Shown: one piece after another, positions 27,004 to 36,250 of the stretch | Numbering within the stretch: position 1 is the first letter of the stretch | How the letters are laid out: each line of letters begins with the position of its first letter | From: Pseudodesulfovibrio sp. | GTDB taxonomy: Bacteria; Desulfobacterota; Desulfovibrionia; Desulfovibrionales; Desulfovibrionaceae | NCBI GenBank assembly: GCA_016744135.1 | Contig: JADGEX010000001.1 | Location: 2,305,029 to 2,369,028 of the forward strand | Direction: 5' to 3' | DNA: 64,000 nt | Notes under the pieces: generated by a model | Told to the model about the DNA's origin: nothing | The model's input: the letters and a program-made list of their open reading frames with translations, nothing else | Databases searched by the model: none | Made by a program: the position numbers and the translations under genes

Positions 27004-27915
27004 CTAGGGCTTAAGCTGACTCAATAGCATCCCTGCTAACATTAACCCACAACCCATCAACGCCCGCAAACTCAACACTTCACCAAGCATCAAACACCCA
27101 CCAATAACTCCAAATACCGCTTCAAGGCTGAGAAGGACGGCAGCATGGGCCGGTTGCGCATCGCGTTGCGCAATCACCTGCAAGGTATACGCAATACCCA
27201 CGGACAGGAAACCACCGTAAGCAATCGCCGGGGCTGCGCCAATAAGGCCTGTCATGGTGATTTCTTCGGTGGCGACAGCGCCAATAAGACTCAGGACTGC
27301 GCAGGCCGAGAATTGTACAATGGACAGTTTGATGGCGTCCACCGCATCCAGACCGGGGGAAAGTTTACCCACGAGAAGCACGTGTCCTGCCCAAAACACT
27401 GCGCTGACAAGGACCAACATGTCACCAAAGGAGATGGCGAGATCGGAGGTGACTGACAGCAAGTACATGCCGACAACGGCCAATCCTGCGCCAACCCAGG
27501 TTCCCCATCCGGTTTTTTGGGCCAGAAAGAGACCGAATATTGGGACGAAAACGACGTATAGGCCGGTGATGAATCCCGCTTTGCCGGCTGTGGTAGCTTC
27601 GAAACCAAACTTGGCAAGTTGGGGGCCGGCGAGTCCCATTTGTTGCAAGGAGGCTCCCACGAACAGTGCAATGCCGAGTAGACCTCCTCCGATAAGCATT
27701 TTTTTTCTATCCACACCCGCTGTGTTGGAGGAGCGGTTTTTCTGCATGTAGAGAATGAGTGGGACTAGAGCAAGTGCGCCCAGAGCAAATCGAATACCAT
27801 TGAAGGTGAGCGGACCAACGTGGTCCATGCCCACGCGTTGCGCCACAAAGGCCAGCCCCCAGATGACGGCTGTGATGAAGAGCAAAATGTCGGCGCGAAG
27901 TGTACGAGAATTCAA
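27004..27915 (-). CDS. EamA/DMT family transporter
   Basis: A 303-residue membrane protein with about ten helices and two EamA repeats, beginning ADILLFITAVIWGLAFVAQR and ending with ALMGCGLMLAGMLLSQ. Members export amino acids, purines or drugs. The start is probably the TTG at 27915, since AGGAG lies 8 bases upstream and no nearby ATG has a better site. It is not closely similar to the other EamA gene at 5.3 kb. Its place beside the cupin gene is not informative about substrate. Confidence 0.9.
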   Translation of the reverse strand: MNSRTLRADILLFITAVIWGLAFVAQRVGMDHVGPLTFNGIRFALGALALVPLILYMQKNRSSNTAGVDRKKMLIGGGLLGIALFVGASLQQMGLAGPQLAKFGFEATTAGKAGFITGLYVVFVPIFGLFLAQKTGWGTWVGAGLAVVGMYLLSVTSDLAISFGDMLVLVSAVFWAGHVLLVGKLSPGLDAVDAIKLSIVQFSACAVLSLIGAVATEEITMTGLIGAAPAIAYGGFLSVGIAYTLQVIAQRDAQPAHAAVLLSLEAVFGVIGGCLMLGEVLSLRALMGCGLMLAGMLLSQLKP

Positions 27916-27988
27916 GCGGTAATCTCCTTTGAAAAGATCACCTCATGTACTGCATTCGTTTACTGGCGGCAAGCGCACAGAGCGGGTA

Positions 27989-28564
27989 TTACTCGGTGGA
28001 AGCTTCTTCCGCTTTCATCTGATCAACGGCGGCATTGGCTTTTTCCGCCAGTGATTTGATCATGTCCAGCAGATAGGGTTCAGCCTCGGGGGAGCCCTCG
28101 CGGGGAGCCCATTCCGGGATGTTTTTGTCGGAGTCCGGTTTATAAGGGCCGGTCTTGGTTTCGAATATCAAAGTGTCCGGTTTAAGCGGAATGAATGTGT
28201 GATAGACGTGCGGAGCTACGTCGATGCCGAAATTTTCCGTCCCGGGCTGAAGCAAAATGGTTTGTTCGACTTTTCCGTCATCACTGAATTGCACGTAAAG
28301 CATGGATCCGGCCATAACCAGAACGGTTTCGTCCTTGGGTGGGTCAAGATGCCGGTGGGGCATTACATATGTGCCCGGCTGCATGGCGTTGAACATGCGG
28401 TGAGCAAGTGCATCGTGGGATGTGTGCAGCTTTTGCAGCATCCGTTTGCGAGGAGCCTCCCTAGACTGGGCCAGCAAATCGCCGACCATGGTCAGGCTCA
28501 AGGGGGTGACATCGGTGTCGGGCGCATCCATAGCCACGGGAAGTTCGGTGGATTGTTGAGTCAT
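27989..28564 (-). CDS. WbuC-like cupin metalloprotein
   Basis: A 191-residue cupin. The central segment SREAPRKRMLQKLHTS and FNAMQPGTYVMPHRHLDPPKDE matches the WbuC family, whose genes often lie in O-antigen and polysaccharide loci; the histidines and glutamate of HRH-x4-K-x-E form the metal site. A second His is in VAPHVYHTF. The C-terminal 50 residues are extra, acidic and probably helical. ATG 28564 is preferred over a TTG two codons upstream. The biochemical role of WbuC proteins is unknown to me. Confidence 0.85.
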   Translation of the reverse strand: MTQQSTELPVAMDAPDTDVTPLSLTMVGDLLAQSREAPRKRMLQKLHTSHDALAHRMFNAMQPGTYVMPHRHLDPPKDETVLVMAGSMLYVQFSDDGKVEQTILLQPGTENFGIDVAPHVYHTFIPLKPDTLIFETKTGPYKPDSDKNIPEWAPREGSPEAEPYLLDMIKSLAEKANAAVDQMKAEEASTE

Positions 28565-28612
28565 GGGCAAGAGATATCCTGCCCATGAACTTTCGGCAAG
28601 TCGGCTAGTCGG

Positions 28613-29473
28613 CTAGTCGAGCTTTAACCCGAGAAGTGACAACTCTGAGTATGTCAGGTCGATATCACGGGGATGCACTCGTGAAGATTTGTAGAAGCGT
28701 GGCGACTTAATGATTTCCACTTCGGCTCCGGGACCGTCATCTTCCACAAACCGACGGTCAGCAGCCAGTACACATTCGTTGTCGGGGAGCAGGGCCTCCG
28801 CAATGTGCTGTGCCCGTTGGGTGAACAGTGTGGGATTGCTTCGATACAAAACATCGTAATAGACGCGATCTCCATGCTTCACTGTTCTGGAAAGAAGTAA
28901 CAAGCATTGTGAACAACGGGTGGTTACCAATACTGGCATAACACGAAGGGGAACGTGGTCATCAAAGAAAGGCAAGTCTTGAGGGGCGGAGTGGGAACGA
29001 ATTTTTCCTGGATCAACGATCAGTTCCAAGTTGTCATAGGGAACTTCGGTTTTGTGCCAGAGCAGTCGTTCTTCTTCAAGGACATTCATGCCGAGAGACT
29101 TGAAGAAATCGATCCGTTTGGGAGAAAGGGAGAAAACAGTGTAGGTCGTTTCCGGGTCGGCCGTGGCCATTTCGAGCATTCTGCTCCCCAGGCCGTTTTT
29201 CCGGTATTCTTTAAGAATGTACCAAGATGTGAAGTTGGTAAATCGTTCCCAGCACCCGTCAATGATGCGGTGGGAACAGATGTGGCCGTGAAAGCCAACA
29301 ATCTTTCCTTTGTCTTCGGCCACAATGCCGAAGTCCGGTTTTCCTGAACACCAACCATGGGTAAAGAGAGCTCGCCATCGCTTTGGGGGGAAGGCTGGGT
29401 TCATGTGTTTTGTCAGTAGGGCGCAGATGGCGTCAAAATCATTCGGTGTGGCTCGACGCAGTATGGCAGTCAT
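28613..29473 (-). CDS. GNAT family N-acetyltransferase with C-terminal extension
   Basis: A 286-residue protein. Residues 1-150 form a GNAT domain: ILRRATPNDFDAICALL at the start and WYILKEYRKNGLGSRMLEMA, the acetyl-CoA-binding (R/Q)xxGxG loop (RKNGLG). About 135 further residues, including a CSQC pair, do not belong to the GNAT fold. GGAAG precedes ATG 29473, which was chosen over a TTG nine codons upstream. It starts 8 bases after the stop of the polysaccharide deacetylase gene, so the two are in one operon; a sugar or lipid amine acceptor is possible. Confidence 0.85.
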   Translation of the reverse strand: MTAILRRATPNDFDAICALLTKHMNPAFPPKRWRALFTHGWCSGKPDFGIVAEDKGKIVGFHGHICSHRIIDGCWERFTNFTSWYILKEYRKNGLGSRMLEMATADPETTYTVFSLSPKRIDFFKSLGMNVLEEERLLWHKTEVPYDNLELIVDPGKIRSHSAPQDLPFFDDHVPLRVMPVLVTTRCSQCLLLLSRTVKHGDRVYYDVLYRSNPTLFTQRAQHIAEALLPDNECVLAADRRFVEDDGPGAEVEIIKSPRFYKSSRVHPRDIDLTYSELSLLGLKLD

Positions 29474-29481
29474 GGAACTTC

Positions 29482-30264
29482 CTATTTTGGTTGCGGCCAA
29501 ATATCAGCCGGAACAAGCCATGTAACGCCAGTGTGCGCGGTGGTCAAGGCGAAGATGTCTTCAATAAATTGCCAAGCATCCCGGTCCATTTCAAGATGGT
29601 GTGTGAGCAGGCATGTTGGTTCGCTTTTGTCTGCAACGCCGGTTCGCTTCTCTTTCAGGTGGTTGACCAGAGAGTGAATGCATTTTTCCTGTCCAGCGAA
29701 TCGAGCTTCTTTCTTTTTCCAGCTCAGGACATCGCAATGGGCATCGGCTATACGCAGATCGTTTGGCGGTACGGGGCGATTTTTTTTGTAGCTGGCGGAC
29801 AGACCGCGAAAGCCCATGACAGGCAGGTAAAAAAGAAGTTCGGGGTCAATGCGGTTCCACGGTGGTACCAAAACAGGAACAAATCGGGTTTTGAAAAGTT
29901 GGCTGAGTTTGAGCATTCCGTCACGTAACTCGTCGAGCACAACGGATTTAGGCCTGTGTAATCCCAATTCCCAGGCACCTATGCCGGAGCCGGACGGAGC
30001 GTGGTTTATATGGGCATAGCCGTGTTGAAGAATCCAGAGATGCGACGCGTCAGATACGGTTTTGCGCATAGGTTCACCGGTTTTGGCCGGGACTGTCGCC
30101 AGTCCGCACGGCACGTCATACCGGTCGCTGATACGGATGAGCTGGTCCAGTTCCACTGTGGGTTCTGCTGCATCATCATCTCGCCACCAGAGTTCGGCCA
30201 TCATATCGGCGCGCTTCCAGGCGTTGAGTTCCTGCAAAAGTGTGTTCATATTATCATGGGTCAT
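29482..30264 (-). CDS. Polysaccharide deacetylase-like protein
   Basis: A 260-residue protein of the carbohydrate esterase 4/NodB type by motif: LWWRDDDAAEP (catalytic Asp and metal Asp), LQHGYAHINH (metal histidines), VLVPPWNRI and LLTHHLEMD. It removes acetyl groups from a polysaccharide or glycolipid. No signal peptide is seen, which argues for a cytoplasmic lipid-linked or sugar-nucleotide substrate. The start at ATG 30264 is set by AAGGAG 7 bases upstream; the open frame runs 60 codons further into the divergent radical SAM promoter region. Operon with the GNAT gene; head to head with the radical SAM gene. Confidence 0.85.
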   Translation of the reverse strand: MTHDNMNTLLQELNAWKRADMMAELWWRDDDAAEPTVELDQLIRISDRYDVPCGLATVPAKTGEPMRKTVSDASHLWILQHGYAHINHAPSGSGIGAWELGLHRPKSVVLDELRDGMLKLSQLFKTRFVPVLVPPWNRIDPELLFYLPVMGFRGLSASYKKNRPVPPNDLRIADAHCDVLSWKKKEARFAGQEKCIHSLVNHLKEKRTGVADKSEPTCLLTHHLEMDRDAWQFIEDIFALTTAHTGVTWLVPADIWPQPK

Positions 30265-30363
30265 ATTCTCCTTTTGTATCAAAGGTTCTCCACAAAAGCC
30301 AATGGCTCCTCTGGCGTTTTCGCGCAATCCGTGGCAGGACCATGCTCGGAGGCCACAATTGAC

Positions 30364-31473
30364 ATGAATGTACCCCGTAACAGCATTATTTGGAATATGA
30401 CGCGGAAGTGTAATTTCCGTTGTGAATATTGTTATTTCCCCCACGACAACACTCCGGTAACAGAGACATTGCCTGCCGAGCGCATCAAGGATTTTCTCGA
30501 TAATACCGGGGAAATCTGGAAGGTGGGACTGACCGGTGGTGAGCCTTTTATCTATCCGAATTTTGTGGATGTGTGTGGGGTCTTGACGTCTTCACACATC
30601 ATCGGTGTGGACACGAACCTGTCTATGTCCTCCAAAGTCAAGGAATTTGCCGAGCGCATTGACCCAAACCGGGTGCACAATCTGTATGTGGCTTTGCATA
30701 TTGAGGAGCGGGAACGGATTAAGGGCGTGGATGCCTTTATCCGAAACGCACAGCTTCTCATGGACAAGGGTTTCGAGATTATCGTCAACTATGTGGTCCA
30801 TCCAACGCTGGAAGGCCGTTTTCAGGCTGACCGGGAGTTTTATGCCAGCCACGGCATCACCATCACGCCCCGTCCGTTCAAGGGGGAGCATGATGGGCGA
30901 CGGTATCCCGAAGCCTATGGTGATCGGGCTCAGGTCATTTTTGGCGATCACCCCGAGCAGGGCAAGAAGGTCGCCTTCAATTTTTATGGTGTTCCCTGTT
31001 CCGCAGGGCGGACCCTGTTGCGTATGGAACCGGATGGAACCATCTTTCGGTGCCCCGGAGACAAGACCGTACTCGGCAATGTCATGGATGAAGTTACGTT
31101 GTATGAAGGGCATGAGCCGTGCATCAAGAAACGGTGTCCCTGTCGCGGACTGGATCATGTGCAGTTGACCGATTTTGAAGCGCATATGGTGGACGGTGTT
31201 CAGTACGCCGTGGTGGCTGATAACGAACAGTCCAGGTTTGCATTTGAGCAGGCTACGGCGTTGGTTCCCAATGATCCGTGTGCAGAGAATAATCTTGGTG
31301 TGTTGGCGTGGCGTCGGGACGATCGAGAGGATGCCCTTCTTCATTTTGAGAATGCACTCAAGAGCGTGCCGGACAACACGCTTTATGGCCGTAATCGCGA
31401 TGGGGCACAGGCTGCACAGGCTGACTTTGATCCGCAGATATGTCTGGATGTGAATTCTGATCTGATAAAGTAG
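30364..31473 (+). CDS. Radical SAM protein with C-terminal cysteine cluster and TPR
   Basis: A 369-residue enzyme. The radical SAM [4Fe-4S] motif is CNFRCEYC (Cys16, Cys20, Cys23), followed by the SAM-contact motif LTGGEP. A second cysteine group, CSAGRTLLRM..FRC and IKKRCPCRG, suggests a SPASM/twitch-like auxiliary cluster. The last 90 residues form a TPR-like helical pair (FAFEQATALVPNDPCAENN, DALLHFENALKSVPDN). The true start is ATG 30364 with GGAGG 11 bases upstream; the frame is open 121 codons further, antisense to the divergent gene. Such enzymes modify peptides or sugars; the product is unknown. Confidence 0.88.
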   Translation: MNVPRNSIIWNMTRKCNFRCEYCYFPHDNTPVTETLPAERIKDFLDNTGEIWKVGLTGGEPFIYPNFVDVCGVLTSSHIIGVDTNLSMSSKVKEFAERIDPNRVHNLYVALHIEERERIKGVDAFIRNAQLLMDKGFEIIVNYVVHPTLEGRFQADREFYASHGITITPRPFKGEHDGRRYPEAYGDRAQVIFGDHPEQGKKVAFNFYGVPCSAGRTLLRMEPDGTIFRCPGDKTVLGNVMDEVTLYEGHEPCIKKRCPCRGLDHVQLTDFEAHMVDGVQYAVVADNEQSRFAFEQATALVPNDPCAENNLGVLAWRRDDREDALLHFENALKSVPDNTLYGRNRDGAQAAQADFDPQICLDVNSDLIK

Positions 31474-31561
31474 AGGTGGCGTCATACTCGAATCTCGGGT
31501 AAGGGTCGCAATGTTGGCTTTTCTGGACAGAATGAACTCAAGACGGTAACGTCGCACCGTT

Positions 31562-31591
31562 GCCGAAATAGGATGATATTCGGCGTTTTTT
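31562..31591 (+). terminator. Intrinsic terminator after radical SAM gene
   Basis: Stem GCCGAA / TTCGGC (with AT pairing extending it) followed by six T residues. Confidence 0.75.
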
Positions 31592-31610
31592 ATTGCCGCA
31601 GATAAACGAT

Positions 31611-32819
31611 ATGGAATCGAAAGCATATAATATACTGATGTATTCCCATGACACTTATGGTCTGGGACATATCCGACGCACCATGGCTATTGCCAGGAAT
31701 CTGGTGGCGCAGGATGTGAACATTCTCATTGTTACCGGTTCCCCCATCGTCGGGCGGTATACCATGCCCAAGGGTATTGATTTTGTCCGTATGCCAGGCA
31801 TGATCAAGAAAACCAACGCCATTTACGTTCCTCATTCCATTAAGGTTGATCCCAAGATCGCCATTTCCATTCGCAAAAATATTATTTCTGCCACTGCCAA
31901 GGCATTTAAGCCGGATCTTTTTGTCGTGGATAAAGTACCTACCGGCCTCAAGGGCGAGGTCCTGCCCACCTTGAAGTGGATCAAGAAGAACCTGCCGTGT
32001 ACCCGCGTGGTACTTGGTTTACGTGATATCCTGGATGATGCCGAATCCACTCGTGCGGATTGGAAACGTAAACAATTTCCTGAAGTTTTGCGCGATCTTT
32101 ATTCCGAGATCTGGGTGTATGGCTATAAAGCCATGTATGACCCGATCACTGAATATGCCTTTCCTGATGACATTGCGGAAAAGACTGTTTTTACAGGTTA
32201 TATTCCGCGAAAAGCTCCGCGTACCCGTAAGGTCAGGCGTAAGCATAAGCAGGTTGTTGTTACCATCGGCGGTGGCGGTGACGGTTACAACGTGCTGGAT
32301 ACCTATCTCAAGATGCTTGAGACCAATGGTACCGTTGATTTCAAGACGCTTATGATTACCGGGCCGTTTCTTTCGCCAGAGCGGTTGGACGAATTGGCCG
32401 ACCGCGCCCGTGCTCTCAAGGTTCAGATTAAGCCGTTCGTACGGAACATGGAAAAACGTATGGCCAAGGCCGATCTGGTGGTTTCGATGGGTGGCTACAA
32501 CACCATGTGCGAAATTTTGTCCCTGAAAAAGCCGGCTTTGATTATCCCCCGTGACAATCCACGCCAGGAACAGCTCATCCGCGCCAAGGTTTTCAAAAAG
32601 CGTGGGCTGTGCGATTTTATCAAGTGGGGCGAAGTCACGCCCGAAACCATGCGGAAAAAGATCAATGGCCTGTTGGAAAACCCGACCCCCTACACAGCTG
32701 AACTTGAGACCTTTGCCATGACCGGTCTGGAAGTCATGCGTGAACGGCTTGAATATTTTCGAGAGCATTGCTTCTCTGAAGAAGTGTCCGAAGAAAACAG
32801 CGAAAGAGACTCCTCATAA
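31611..32819 (+). CDS. Glycosyltransferase of MurG-like GT-B fold
   Basis: A 402-residue protein whose N-terminus, YNILMYSHDTYGLGHIRRTM, carries the GxGH(x)xR acceptor-loop pattern of MurG/GT28 enzymes. The donor half contains VVVTIGGGGDGYNVLDTYL, VVSMGGYNTMCEILSLKKPALIIP and RQEQLIRA, matching the nucleotide-sugar site of GT28 transferases. It is likely a peripheral cytoplasmic enzyme acting on a lipid-linked acceptor. ATG 31611 lacks a clear ribosome site; a TTG six codons upstream is the alternative. Its stop overlaps the start of the next glycosyltransferase gene by one base (TAATG), so both are translated together. Confidence 0.86.
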   Translation: MESKAYNILMYSHDTYGLGHIRRTMAIARNLVAQDVNILIVTGSPIVGRYTMPKGIDFVRMPGMIKKTNAIYVPHSIKVDPKIAISIRKNIISATAKAFKPDLFVVDKVPTGLKGEVLPTLKWIKKNLPCTRVVLGLRDILDDAESTRADWKRKQFPEVLRDLYSEIWVYGYKAMYDPITEYAFPDDIAEKTVFTGYIPRKAPRTRKVRRKHKQVVVTIGGGGDGYNVLDTYLKMLETNGTVDFKTLMITGPFLSPERLDELADRARALKVQIKPFVRNMEKRMAKADLVVSMGGYNTMCEILSLKKPALIIPRDNPRQEQLIRAKVFKKRGLCDFIKWGEVTPETMRKKINGLLENPTPYTAELETFAMTGLEVMRERLEYFREHCFSEEVSEENSERDSS

Positions 32820-34090
32820 TGACGACCGAATCCAAAAAGAAAATCCTTGGCATGGTGCTCAAGGGGTATCCGCGCATTTCCGAGACATTTATTTCCAACG
32901 AAATTCGTTTGCTTGAAGAGATGGGATTCAACATCCATATTTACTCCATGCGCGCTCCCCGTGAAAATTTTTCTCACAAGTCCATCAAGGATATTAAGGC
33001 CAAGGTTACGTATCTGCCGTCTTCCATGGTCTGGGGGCTTCCGGCCTTCCTCTGGTACAACATTCGCCTCTTTTGCAAGATGCCCAAGCGGTACATGGAA
33101 TGTCTTAAGCTTATGAAGTCCCGTTTTGCGTTGGCTCCCAAAAAGTATACTTGGGTCAAGCACATGCTTCAGGCCGGGTACATCATGCAGAAATCCGTGC
33201 TCGACGATGGTGTTGATCTGGCCCATATGCACGGTCATTTTGCGCATACGCCGACAACTGTTACCATGTACGCTGCTTTTCTTGCCGATATTCCGTTTTC
33301 CTTCACTGCCCATGCCAAGGATATTTATACTCAGGACCCGCGTCGTATTCAGGATAAAGTTGATCGGGCCAAGTTCGTGGTCACCTGTACAAAATACAAT
33401 GCCAACCATCTTGAAAAAACAGTGGGCGGAAAGAAGCCTATCCATTGTGTGTATCACGGTATTAATCTTGACCTGTTTTCACCCAATGGGCGTGGAATCA
33501 AAGCCAAGACGCCGTATCATATTTTGACGGTCGCTCGTTTTGTGGAAAAGAAAGGGCTGGATACTGTGCTTATGGCCCTCGCCAAGCTGCGGAGCGAAGG
33601 GCTTGATTTTCGCTACACTCTTGTGGGTGAGGGTAAGGCTAAATTCAATCGCAAGATCGAAAAGCTTATTCAGGATCTTGGTCTTAATGATGTGACCACA
33701 TTGACCGGCACTATTACTCACGATGACGTTATCGAGTTGCTCGGTTCGTCCGATTGTTTCACCTTGGGGTGTCGTGAAGCCAAGGACGGAGATCGTGATG
33801 GCATCCCCAATGTGGTGGCCGAATCCATGGCAACGGGTGTGCCTGTCACTGCCACGGATGTGTCCGGTGTTCCCGAATTGGTGGTCCACGAAGAAACCGG
33901 CCTGCTTTGTCCATCCAACGATGTAGATGCTTTGGCCGACATCATTCGTCGGTCCCTCACTGACGACGAGTTGCGCGCCCGGATAATTCCCGCTGCCAAC
34001 GAGACTGTGCACGAACTTTTCAATAACAAGAAGCTCATCAACACGTTGGGCGAAATATACAAGTCGCACGGTGTTCCCTGTTCCAAATAG
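32819..34090 (+). CDS. Glycosyltransferase family 4
   Basis: A 423-residue GT-B enzyme. The N-terminal domain has KGYPRISETFISNEIRLLEE and HGHFAHTPTTVTMYAA, typical of colanic-acid-type GT4 transferases (WcaL-like), and the C-terminal domain has YHILTVARFVEKKGLDTVL, GEGKAKFNRKIEKLI and GDRDGIPNVVAESMATGVP with the E-x7-E donor motif. It probably adds a sugar during synthesis of a surface polysaccharide. It is translationally coupled to the preceding GT28-like enzyme, so the two probably act on the same glycan. Confidence 0.93.
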   Translation: MTTESKKKILGMVLKGYPRISETFISNEIRLLEEMGFNIHIYSMRAPRENFSHKSIKDIKAKVTYLPSSMVWGLPAFLWYNIRLFCKMPKRYMECLKLMKSRFALAPKKYTWVKHMLQAGYIMQKSVLDDGVDLAHMHGHFAHTPTTVTMYAAFLADIPFSFTAHAKDIYTQDPRRIQDKVDRAKFVVTCTKYNANHLEKTVGGKKPIHCVYHGINLDLFSPNGRGIKAKTPYHILTVARFVEKKGLDTVLMALAKLRSEGLDFRYTLVGEGKAKFNRKIEKLIQDLGLNDVTTLTGTITHDDVIELLGSSDCFTLGCREAKDGDRDGIPNVVAESMATGVPVTATDVSGVPELVVHEETGLLCPSNDVDALADIIRRSLTDDELRARIIPAANETVHELFNNKKLINTLGEIYKSHGVPCSK

Positions 34091-34096
34091 GAAGAG

Positions 34097-34191
34097 TGCC
34101 TGCCGGCGGCCTCCTTCGGAGAGACAAGGGCGCTGCCCTTGACCCACCAAAGGGCGAACCCCTTTGGAATCCCATGTCGCCTTCGGCGAAG
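34097..34191 (+). repeat. Dispersed 3'-end hairpin element, copy B
   Basis: Starts 6 bases after the glycosyltransferase stop with TGCCTGCCGGCGGCC, contains the hairpins AAGGGCGCTGCCCTT and CCAAAGGGCGAACCCCTTTGG, and ends TGTCGCCTTCGGCGAAG. Confidence 0.75.
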
Positions 34192-34239
34192 TATGTAACT
34201 GTTATGGTTACTATTTGAGTTAAAGAAATGATTTATGCG

Positions 34240-34275
34240 GCGCATCATGTTTTTAAGCATGGTGCGCTTTTTTTT
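34240..34275 (+). terminator. Intrinsic terminator downstream of the glycosyltransferase pair
   Basis: Stem GCGCATCATG / CATGGTGCGC (one wobble) with an 8-base loop and eight T residues. Confidence 0.85.
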
Positions 34276-34289
34276 GTGCTTGATGGATT

Positions 34290-34417
34290 GCCTTTCGCCG
34301 AAGGCGGCACAAAAAGTTTAGGAAGGAGAGAGGGATAGGGGGTCTGGGGGAAAGGGAGAGAGGGAAGCCCTTTTCAAAGGGTTCCTTCTCTCCCTTTCCC
34401 CCAGCCGCCGGAGGCAT
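34290..34417 (-). repeat. Dispersed 3'-end hairpin element, copy C
   Basis: Oriented as if it followed metW: on the minus strand TGCCTCCGGCGGC, a 61-base near-perfect hairpin (34344-34404, arms starting CTGGGGGAAAGGGAGAG), then CCTAAACTTTTTGTGCCGCC and TTCGGCGAAAGG. The long hairpin probably acts as the metW terminator. Confidence 0.8.
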
Positions 34418-34420
34418 CTT

Positions 34421-35026
34421 CTATCCCTTACTCTGTCCCAACATGAAAATGCCGAAGGTGGCGAAGAGGTTGGGCAGGAAGGTAATGACTCGGCCTTTTT
34501 CATCGTGATGGTAGGTGGAAATAGCAACTTCTTTGACGATAGGCACATTCATACCCTCGCAAAACCGGAGAAAATCGGTGATAGGTATGACCCGAATGTT
34601 AGGGGTGTTGTACCACTCGTAGGGGAGTTCCTTGGACATGGGCGCACGTCCGGTGAAGAACATCTGAAGCCGGTTCTTGTAGTGGGTGAAATTGGGGAAC
34701 GAGACAATTCCGAGTTCGCCGACCCGAAGCATGTCCCGGATACAGGTTTCGGGATCGGATACCTGCATGAGCGCTTGGGATAAAATGACGTAGTCGAAGG
34801 CATTGTCGGGGTAATCTTCGAGTTCTTCGTAGATGTCGCCGTGAATGACGGATAGCCCCTTGGAAATGGCTTGGCCTGCAGCATCTTCGTCGATTTCTAT
34901 ACCCGTGCCGATGATGTGTTTTTCTTGCGTGAGGTAACTGAGCAGAGAGCCGGTTCTGCAACCGAGGTCGAGAACTTTGCTGCCCGGTTTTATCCATGAC
35001 GCAATGACTTGAAGATCAAAACGCAT
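34421..35026 (-). CDS. metW: Methionine biosynthesis protein MetW
   Basis: A 201-residue class I SAM-methyltransferase-fold protein that is encoded beside metX in many bacteria and is needed for, or assists, homoserine acylation. The SAM loop is KVLDLGCRTGSLLSYL near residue 18, with GIEIDEDAAGQAI and NAFDYVILSQALMQV after it; SFPNFTHYKNRLQMFFTGR and PYEWYNTPNI are MetW-specific. Its ATG overlaps the metX stop by one base, so translation is coupled. The C-terminus is followed by a long hairpin element. Confidence 0.95.
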   Translation of the reverse strand: MRFDLQVIASWIKPGSKVLDLGCRTGSLLSYLTQEKHIIGTGIEIDEDAAGQAISKGLSVIHGDIYEELEDYPDNAFDYVILSQALMQVSDPETCIRDMLRVGELGIVSFPNFTHYKNRLQMFFTGRAPMSKELPYEWYNTPNIRVIPITDFLRFCEGMNVPIVKEVAISTYHHDEKGRVITFLPNLFATFGIFMLGQSKG

Positions 35027-36204
35027 TATTTGTCCCCCGTGATTTCGTTGCTGACCCGATTGAGAAAGCCGGAGAGCAGCCCGTTGAGGCGATCATTGGG
35101 CAACAGAAATGCATCGTGACCCCATGGCGCCTCGATTTCGCAGAAACTGACATCCAGCCCGTTTTTTTTCATGGCTTTGACCATGGCCTTGGATTGGTAG
35201 GTCGGATAGAGCCAGTCCGATGTGAATGAGATAACCAGATAGCGGCATGATGCGCGGGAAAATGCTGAGACGAGAGACCCTTCGCCGTGCTGGTTTTCCA
35301 AATTGAAATAGTCGGCGGCCTTGGTCAGATAGAGGAAAGAATTGGCGTCGAATCGATCAACAAATTTATTGCCTTGATAACGCAAATAGCTTTCGACCTG
35401 AAAATCGGCCTCGAAATCAAAGGAAAGTTCGACGCGATCCTGAAGTCGGCGGTCGAATTTGTGGCGCATGGATTCATCGGACAGATAGGTGATGTGTCCG
35501 ACCATGCGGGCCACGGCCAGCCCATGCTCGGGGCGGCCAGTCTCGTAATAATCGCCCTTGTTCCATGTGGGGTCGGCCATGATGGCTTGCCGCGCGACTT
35601 CGTTGAAGGCGATGGCTTGGGCCGAGTGCTTGGTGGTGGTGGCGAGTGGCAGGGCAGCGCGGACTCGATCGGGATACCGTACAGACCATTCAAGGACTTG
35701 CATGCCGCCGACGGAACCGCCTGCAACGGCCAAAAGTGTGTCGATGCCGAGGTGATCGACAAGCCGACGCTGGCAGCGCACCATGTCGCCAATAGTTACC
35801 ACCGGGAAAGAGGTTCCGTATGGGTGGGTGGTTTCCGGGTTGCGTGTCATCGGTCCGGTGGAACCCATGCAACCACCAATGGTGTTGGAACAGATGATAA
35901 AATATTTGTCCGTGTCGATGGGCTTGCCCGGGCCGACCATGAGATCCCACCAGCCGGGCTTGGGATCTTCTTCGTTGTAATATCCAGCTACATGCGAGTC
36001 GCCGGTCAAGGCGTGGCAGACGAGGATGGCGTTGGATTTGTCCTCGTTCAGCGTGCCGCAAGTCTCATAGGTCAGTGTCACCGATGGAAGAGTGCGGCCT
36101 GAATCCAGAGTCAGTCCAGAACCGCCTTCGTCAAACGTGAAGGTTTCTTTCTTGACCAGTCCCACGGATGGCCCGTCAGCATTGTGTTCAATATATTCGC
36201 TCAT
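35026..36204 (-). CDS. metX: Homoserine O-acetyltransferase
   Basis: Acetylates homoserine, the entry step of methionine synthesis by direct sulfhydrylation or through cystathionine. At 392 residues it has the standard alpha/beta-hydrolase build of MetX: LVCHALTGDSHVAG, the nucleophile elbow GGSVGGMQVLEW, then FTSDWLYPT with the acid and APWGHDAFLL with the histidine of the triad. Some MetX proteins use succinyl-CoA; this cannot be settled by eye. No strong ribosome site is seen before ATG 36204. It pairs with metW and, through homocysteine, with the metH gene in this window. Confidence 0.95.
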   Translation of the reverse strand: MSEYIEHNADGPSVGLVKKETFTFDEGGSGLTLDSGRTLPSVTLTYETCGTLNEDKSNAILVCHALTGDSHVAGYYNEEDPKPGWWDLMVGPGKPIDTDKYFIICSNTIGGCMGSTGPMTRNPETTHPYGTSFPVVTIGDMVRCQRRLVDHLGIDTLLAVAGGSVGGMQVLEWSVRYPDRVRAALPLATTTKHSAQAIAFNEVARQAIMADPTWNKGDYYETGRPEHGLAVARMVGHITYLSDESMRHKFDRRLQDRVELSFDFEADFQVESYLRYQGNKFVDRFDANSFLYLTKAADYFNLENQHGEGSLVSAFSRASCRYLVISFTSDWLYPTYQSKAMVKAMKKNGLDVSFCEIEAPWGHDAFLLPNDRLNGLLSGFLNRVSNEITGDK

Positions 36205-36250
36205 GTCGTGAAAGTACGGCAGAGCGGTTTAGGGGTCAATGGTCAGGCTG

